The notes below the pieces were generated by a model. The model searched no databases. It saw only the letters and a list, made by a program, of their open reading frames with translations, and was not told where the DNA came from. This document shows, in pieces, positions 60,685 to 64,000 of a stretch of 64,000 nucleotides of DNA (positions are counted from its first letter, which is position 1; each line of letters opens with the position of its first letter). Where the stretch lies: contig MU603951.1 of the NCBI GenBank assembly GCA_025201845.1, positions 128,200-192,199 of the forward strand, given 5' to 3'. This stretch comes from Martensiomyces pterosporus (Eukaryota; Kickxellomycota; Kickxellomycetes; Kickxellales; Kickxellaceae). Both the position numbers and the translations under genes were made by a program.

Positions 60685-62137
60685 CTACAGGTAGAGGCCC
60701 TCAGGAGTGCCCTCGCTCTTCCTGTACAGAACCTTTTCGCGCGCCTTCTTGAAGTCCTCGTTGCAGACCTTCATTCTGCGCTCACGCAGCGCTAGCAGAC
60801 CAGCCTCTGTGCAAATAGCCTTGATGTCGGCGCCAGAGAGGTCGTCCTTGGACATGACAAACTCCTCGAGATCAACGTCCTCCGAGAGGGTCATACGAGA
60901 GGTGTGGATTCCAAAGATGTGGCGCTTGGTCTTCACATCGGGCAGCGGGAACTCGATCTTTCGATCGATACGGCCGGGTCGAATGAGCGCCGGGTCAAGC
61001 GACTCGATCTTGTTCGTCGCCATGATGACCTTGACATCGCCACGCGAGTCGAAGCCATCGAGCTGGTTGAGGAGCTCAAGCATGGTGCGCTGAATTTCCT
61101 TCTCGCCGCCAGAGTTGGAGTCGTACCGTTTTGTACCGACAGCATCGATTTCATCAATAAAGACGATGGAGGGCGCGTTCTCCTCAGCGACACGGAAGAG
61201 CTCGCGCACAAGCTTGGGTCCATCACCCAGGTATTTCTGAATGAGCTCCGAGCCAACCACGCGCAAGAAAGTCGCCGACGTCTGGTTAGCGACTGCCTTG
61301 GCCAGCAGCGTCTTTCCAGTTCCAGGCACGCCATAGAGGATGACGCCCTTTGGCGGCTTGATGCCCATCTCCTCATACAGCTCGGGGTGAGTGAGAGGCA
61401 GCTCGACGGCCTCCTTGATCTCTTGAATCTGCTGCTCGAGCCCACCGACGTCAGCATACGACTCGGTCGGAGCCTTCTCCAGCTTCATCACGCTGACCAT
61501 CGGGTCGGTGTCGTCCTGGAGGACACCGACCACGGCCATTGTCTTTTGGTGCATCAAAACGGAGCACCCAGGCTCCAGCTGGTCCTTGTCGACAAAGGAT
61601 AGCATGGACACGTAGTACTCGGGGCCAGAGGTCGTGGAAATAATGACGTGGTTATCGTCGATGACCTCTTCAAGTGTACCGACGGTCATTGGTGTGCCAC
61701 GCAGCTCGTCGACTCGTGCCCGCTCCTCCTGCGTCTTCTCCTCCTGCGGCTTTAGGCGCTGCTGGTTCTGCACAAACTCTTCCTCCATCAGAAGATAGTC
61801 GTTAATTCTCTTGAGCTTCAGCAGCTTCAGGTTGCAGCGCGTTGTGGGGAACACCTGCGGCAGCTTTGCAACCCCATCGGGGCCCTTCCTCTTCTTGCGC
61901 TGGCCGATGGTGGTGGGCAGAGGAGGCTGCCACTTCTTCTTTTCCTTGTCCTTCTTCTTGTCTCCTGGCGGGCCGCCGGGGAATCCAGACTGTGCGTTAC
62001 CCTACAAATCCCCAAATTCAAAGTCCCGCGTGTGGCTGCTGCAATGAGTACATTGCAGCTACAAAGCGATTTTCAGAATGTCGGCGGCGGGATCTGGCCA
62101 CTCGGCTGCTAATTGACAGCTCCTGATGGCTTACCAT
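60685..62137 (-). CDS. RPT2: 26S proteasome regulatory ATPase Rpt2 (two exons, ATG-only first exon)
   Basis: Exon 1 is 62135-62137 (only ATG) and exon 2 is 60685-62001. The 133-bp intron has donor GTAAGC and acceptor TTTGTAG. The product has 439 residues and starts [20 protein letters not shown]. Gly2 is the N-myristoylation site conserved in Rpt2, which strongly supports the ATG-only exon. Next are the Lys-rich N-tail, [20 protein letters not shown], coiled coil and OB fold. The AAA domain has Walker A GVPGTGKT, Walker [15 protein letters not shown], and the SRH with [20 protein letters not shown]. The C-terminal LYL is the HbYX motif that opens the 20S gate. Divergent from TIM23. Confidence 0.95.
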
Positions 62138-62719
62138 ATTGCCCTGGCAGTTGAATCGTCCAAAGGGGAGCTGGCAGCGAAAGAGCGCGTGGAAGGTAGT
62201 ATATAGTGCTTGCGAAGACAAATGGAGCAGCTAATAGAGATGCAGCTGGCCAGCGTTCACGCCGGCTGTCGCTTAAAAGCAAAGCACTCGTCATCCGTGC
62301 TGGCGTAATGAGCAGCCGTGATTCACCGATATGATCCATGCGTAATCTGCGTGTGGGCTGGAGGTAATCAAATAGATCGCTGCACACCATCGGATGCTTA
62401 GAGTAATTTTGGGCAGGCTGCAACAGCACAGGAGAGGAACAGAAGGGTGTAGTCAATAAAGGAACGCGGAGCAGCAGCTGGCTCAGCTCCTCTGCTTTAT
62501 CTTTGCTCCAAACACGTCTTTACGCTCCACATTCTTATATCTTTCCCTACATCCTTCTCCCTGCGTGGTAGCTGCTTCGTTGTCTGCTATACCCGAGTAC
62601 ATTCGGCCCCAAAAATACATTCAATACTTGGTGGAGGAAAATATTTTCGTTTTCTTCGCTTCGCTGTAATATCTCAACCTTTTCTCTTTCGCAGATTTCG
62701 CCAGAGTCAAAAGTAAAGC
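62138..62719. other. Intergenic: divergent RPT2/TIM23 promoter region
   Basis: 582 bp. I looked for a PACE-like GGTGGCAAA element and did not see one. No gene is recognised. Confidence 0.45.
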
Positions 62720-63577
62720 ATGTCCATCTTTTCAGTGTTCTCGCACGGTGGATCCCAGCCCCAGGATCAGCAGCAACAGCAACAGCAGCAAGCTCAGTCG
62801 ACACAAACCCAGGAGCAGTATGGCACTTCGGCCACCACCACCATGGATAGCGCCACCCTGCTCAACGATCAGCAAGTAGAGGACAACGCAAGGACCTATT
62901 ACCAGACAGCCCCCTCTTCGTCGCAGGCGTACCCGTCGTCGGCTTCGCCCACCTCTCTTGCCATTGACCAGGTACAGGGCGGCGTGTCAGAGTTTTTGAG
63001 CCAGGTCGACTTTTCGTCCTCGCAGCTGAACCCAGTTGCCAGCCCTGGTGGCATCGAGTATTTGAACCTCGAGGACGGACCAATTTACACAGGCGGCGTT
63101 ATGCCCAGCCGCGGATGGAGCGACGACCTCTGCTATGGAACAGGTACCATGTACATCCTTGGTCTGGCCACTGGTGGCGCCTGGGGCTTCCTTGAGGGAA
63201 CGAAGAGCCAGCACGGCGGCAACTTTAAGCTTCGTCTGAACAGCGTGCTTAACTCGATGACTCGTCGCGGACCGTTTGTTGGAAACTCCCTGGGTGTCCT
63301 GGCGATGTTCTACAACGGCCTCAACTCCGCCATCGGCAGCTACAGGGGAACCCGGGATCAGTATAACAGCGTCGGTGCAGCTGCCATCAGCGGCATACTT
63401 TTCAAGATCGGTGGCGGTCCCAGAGCCAGCATAATCTCTGGAGTTATTTGTGCTGGTGCTGTCAGTGCTTACCAAGCGGGTGTAGTGGCATACAGCAGGC
63501 TCCAAGAGAAGAGGATTTCTAACGCCACTCTGTCTTCTCCATCTGAGCCACAGCTGTCCAAGGCCGCGGTTATGTAA
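62720..63577 (+). CDS. TIM23: Mitochondrial import channel subunit Tim23
   Basis: 285 residues. The N-terminal half is hydrophilic, with a short polyQ stretch (about 17-25), an acidic receptor-like part and the Tim23 linker LNPVASPGGIEYLNLEDGPI. The C-terminal half is the four-helix Tim17/22/23 domain. It has SRGWSDDLCYGTGTMYILGL, GGAWGFLEGTK, the NSMTRRGPFVGNSLGVLAMF segment, SVGAAAISGILFK, and GPRASIISGVICAGAVSAY. Tim23 forms the presequence translocase core in the inner membrane. The polyQ stretch is not usual in yeast Tim23. The start is the ATG at 62720. Confidence 0.95.
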   Translation: MSIFSVFSHGGSQPQDQQQQQQQQAQSTQTQEQYGTSATTTMDSATLLNDQQVEDNARTYYQTAPSSSQAYPSSASPTSLAIDQVQGGVSEFLSQVDFSSSQLNPVASPGGIEYLNLEDGPIYTGGVMPSRGWSDDLCYGTGTMYILGLATGGAWGFLEGTKSQHGGNFKLRLNSVLNSMTRRGPFVGNSLGVLAMFYNGLNSAIGSYRGTRDQYNSVGAAAISGILFKIGGGPRASIISGVICAGAVSAYQAGVVAYSRLQEKRISNATLSSPSEPQLSKAAVM

Positions 63578-63772
63578 AGAATAGCACCTCCGCACACATC
63601 AGAGATAATAACACACAACCCTCTTTTACACAGCAAATACACTATCTTACTAGACAACACCGAGCACAGTGGGTGGAGAAATGCCACTCGAGCATGTAGA
63701 ACCTGATGGAAGTCTGGCATTGTTAAAACTGATGTCGTATGAGCATTGCGTTCTGGTCATTAATAACCTGTA

Positions 63773-63929
63773 GCAGATGAATAAATGCGCTTAAACGTAT
63801 GCTGCCTGCCTGGACGGTTTAGCACGCCCTGTTCTGCTGCTAACGAGGCGCTGATGCTATCGCAGATTTAATGGCCGGTTTGCTGGGCCAAGCGGACGAG
63901 GTGGCATCCATGCACGCATGTGCATTTGG
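63773..63929 (+). repeat. 157-bp inverted repeat, copy 2 (downstream of TIM23)
   Basis: Exact reverse complement of 11788-11944. It begins with the AATAAA signal at 63780-63785 and includes the ATG of the partial frame at 63871. As with copy 1, it lies immediately 3' of a complete gene and in the same relative direction. Confidence 0.95.
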
Positions 63930-64000
63930 GCATTGCTGCAAAGAAGAACGCGCCATGCTGTACTTGGCGACTGGGGAGGCTGCCGAGGTGGACGCTCGCC
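63871..64000 (+). CDS. Start of an unidentified protein, cut by the window end
   Basis: From the ATG at 63871 the frame MAGLLGQADEVASMHACAFG continues as HCCKEERAMLYLATGEAAEV to the last base. The same first 19 residues occur on the minus strand next to the gap at 11788. The frame is also open 10 codons upstream, so the true start or a splice acceptor may be earlier. No family is recognised. It may belong to a repeated gene or mobile element. Confidence 0.3.
   Translation, partial: MAGLLGQADEVASMHACAFGHCCKEERAMLYLATGEAAEVDAR

Overview
This window looks like nuclear DNA of an early-diverging fungus. The genes are ordinary eukaryotic housekeeping genes. There are short GT-AG introns (about 105-385 bp) and one GC-AG intron, and AATAAA-type signals follow some genes. 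Fungal-type families include ataxin-10, SNG1/DUF3533, a Tea4/Bud14-type SH3 protein, an RSC-type bromodomain/BAH protein and a Ser/Thr-rich secreted protein. The mix of yeast-like and animal-like genes (PDRG1, WBP11, SelW) would fit Kickxellomycotina (Coemansia-like) or a related zygomycete lineage, but that placement is inference. I found no operons, CRISPR arrays, tRNAs or rRNAs.

Layout. 0-10 kb: partial COQ11-like gene, ERG8, RPC40, ATXN10, SNG1-like transporter, HIRAN-domain protein, PDRG1. 10.3-12 kb: end of a membrane protein running into a 990-bp assembly gap, followed by one copy of a 157-bp repeat. 12-19 kb: TMEM14, an Mmc1-like mitochondrial protein, spermidine synthase, PP2A catalytic subunit, mitochondrial uL14. 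19-28.5 kb: BRF1, S28 peptidase, SDR reductase, mitochondrial Lon. 28.7-37.2 kb: divergent pair of a Tea4/Bud14-like SH3 protein and a polyQ RA-PH protein. 37.3-47.3 kb: SelW-like protein, AFG2-like tandem AAA ATPase, a gene-poor 2 kb with a possible 46-aa zinc finger, and RAD2/XPG broken by an assembly gap and duplicated block. 47.4-53.6 kb: SKI8, WBP11, a mucin-like secreted protein. 55-63.6 kb: a bromodomain-ankyrin-bromodomain-BAH protein, an unknown 153-aa protein, RPT2, TIM23. The window ends in the inverted second copy of the 157-bp repeat.

Themes. Several products act in mitochondria (Lon, TIM23, uL14m, Mmc1-like, COQ11-like). Others act in Pol I/III transcription (RPC40, BRF1), protein turnover (RPT2, Lon), RNA handling (SKI8, WBP11) or chromatin and repair (RSC-like, RAD2, HIRAN). 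Many genes are head-to-head over 0.25-1.4 kb. I see no accessory island or defence system. The most notable observations are first exons that hold only the start codon as coding sequence (three genes), a GC-AG intron, an unusual BD-ANK-BD-BAH architecture, an inverted repeat next to an unsequenced gap, and a clear assembly artefact that disrupts RAD2.
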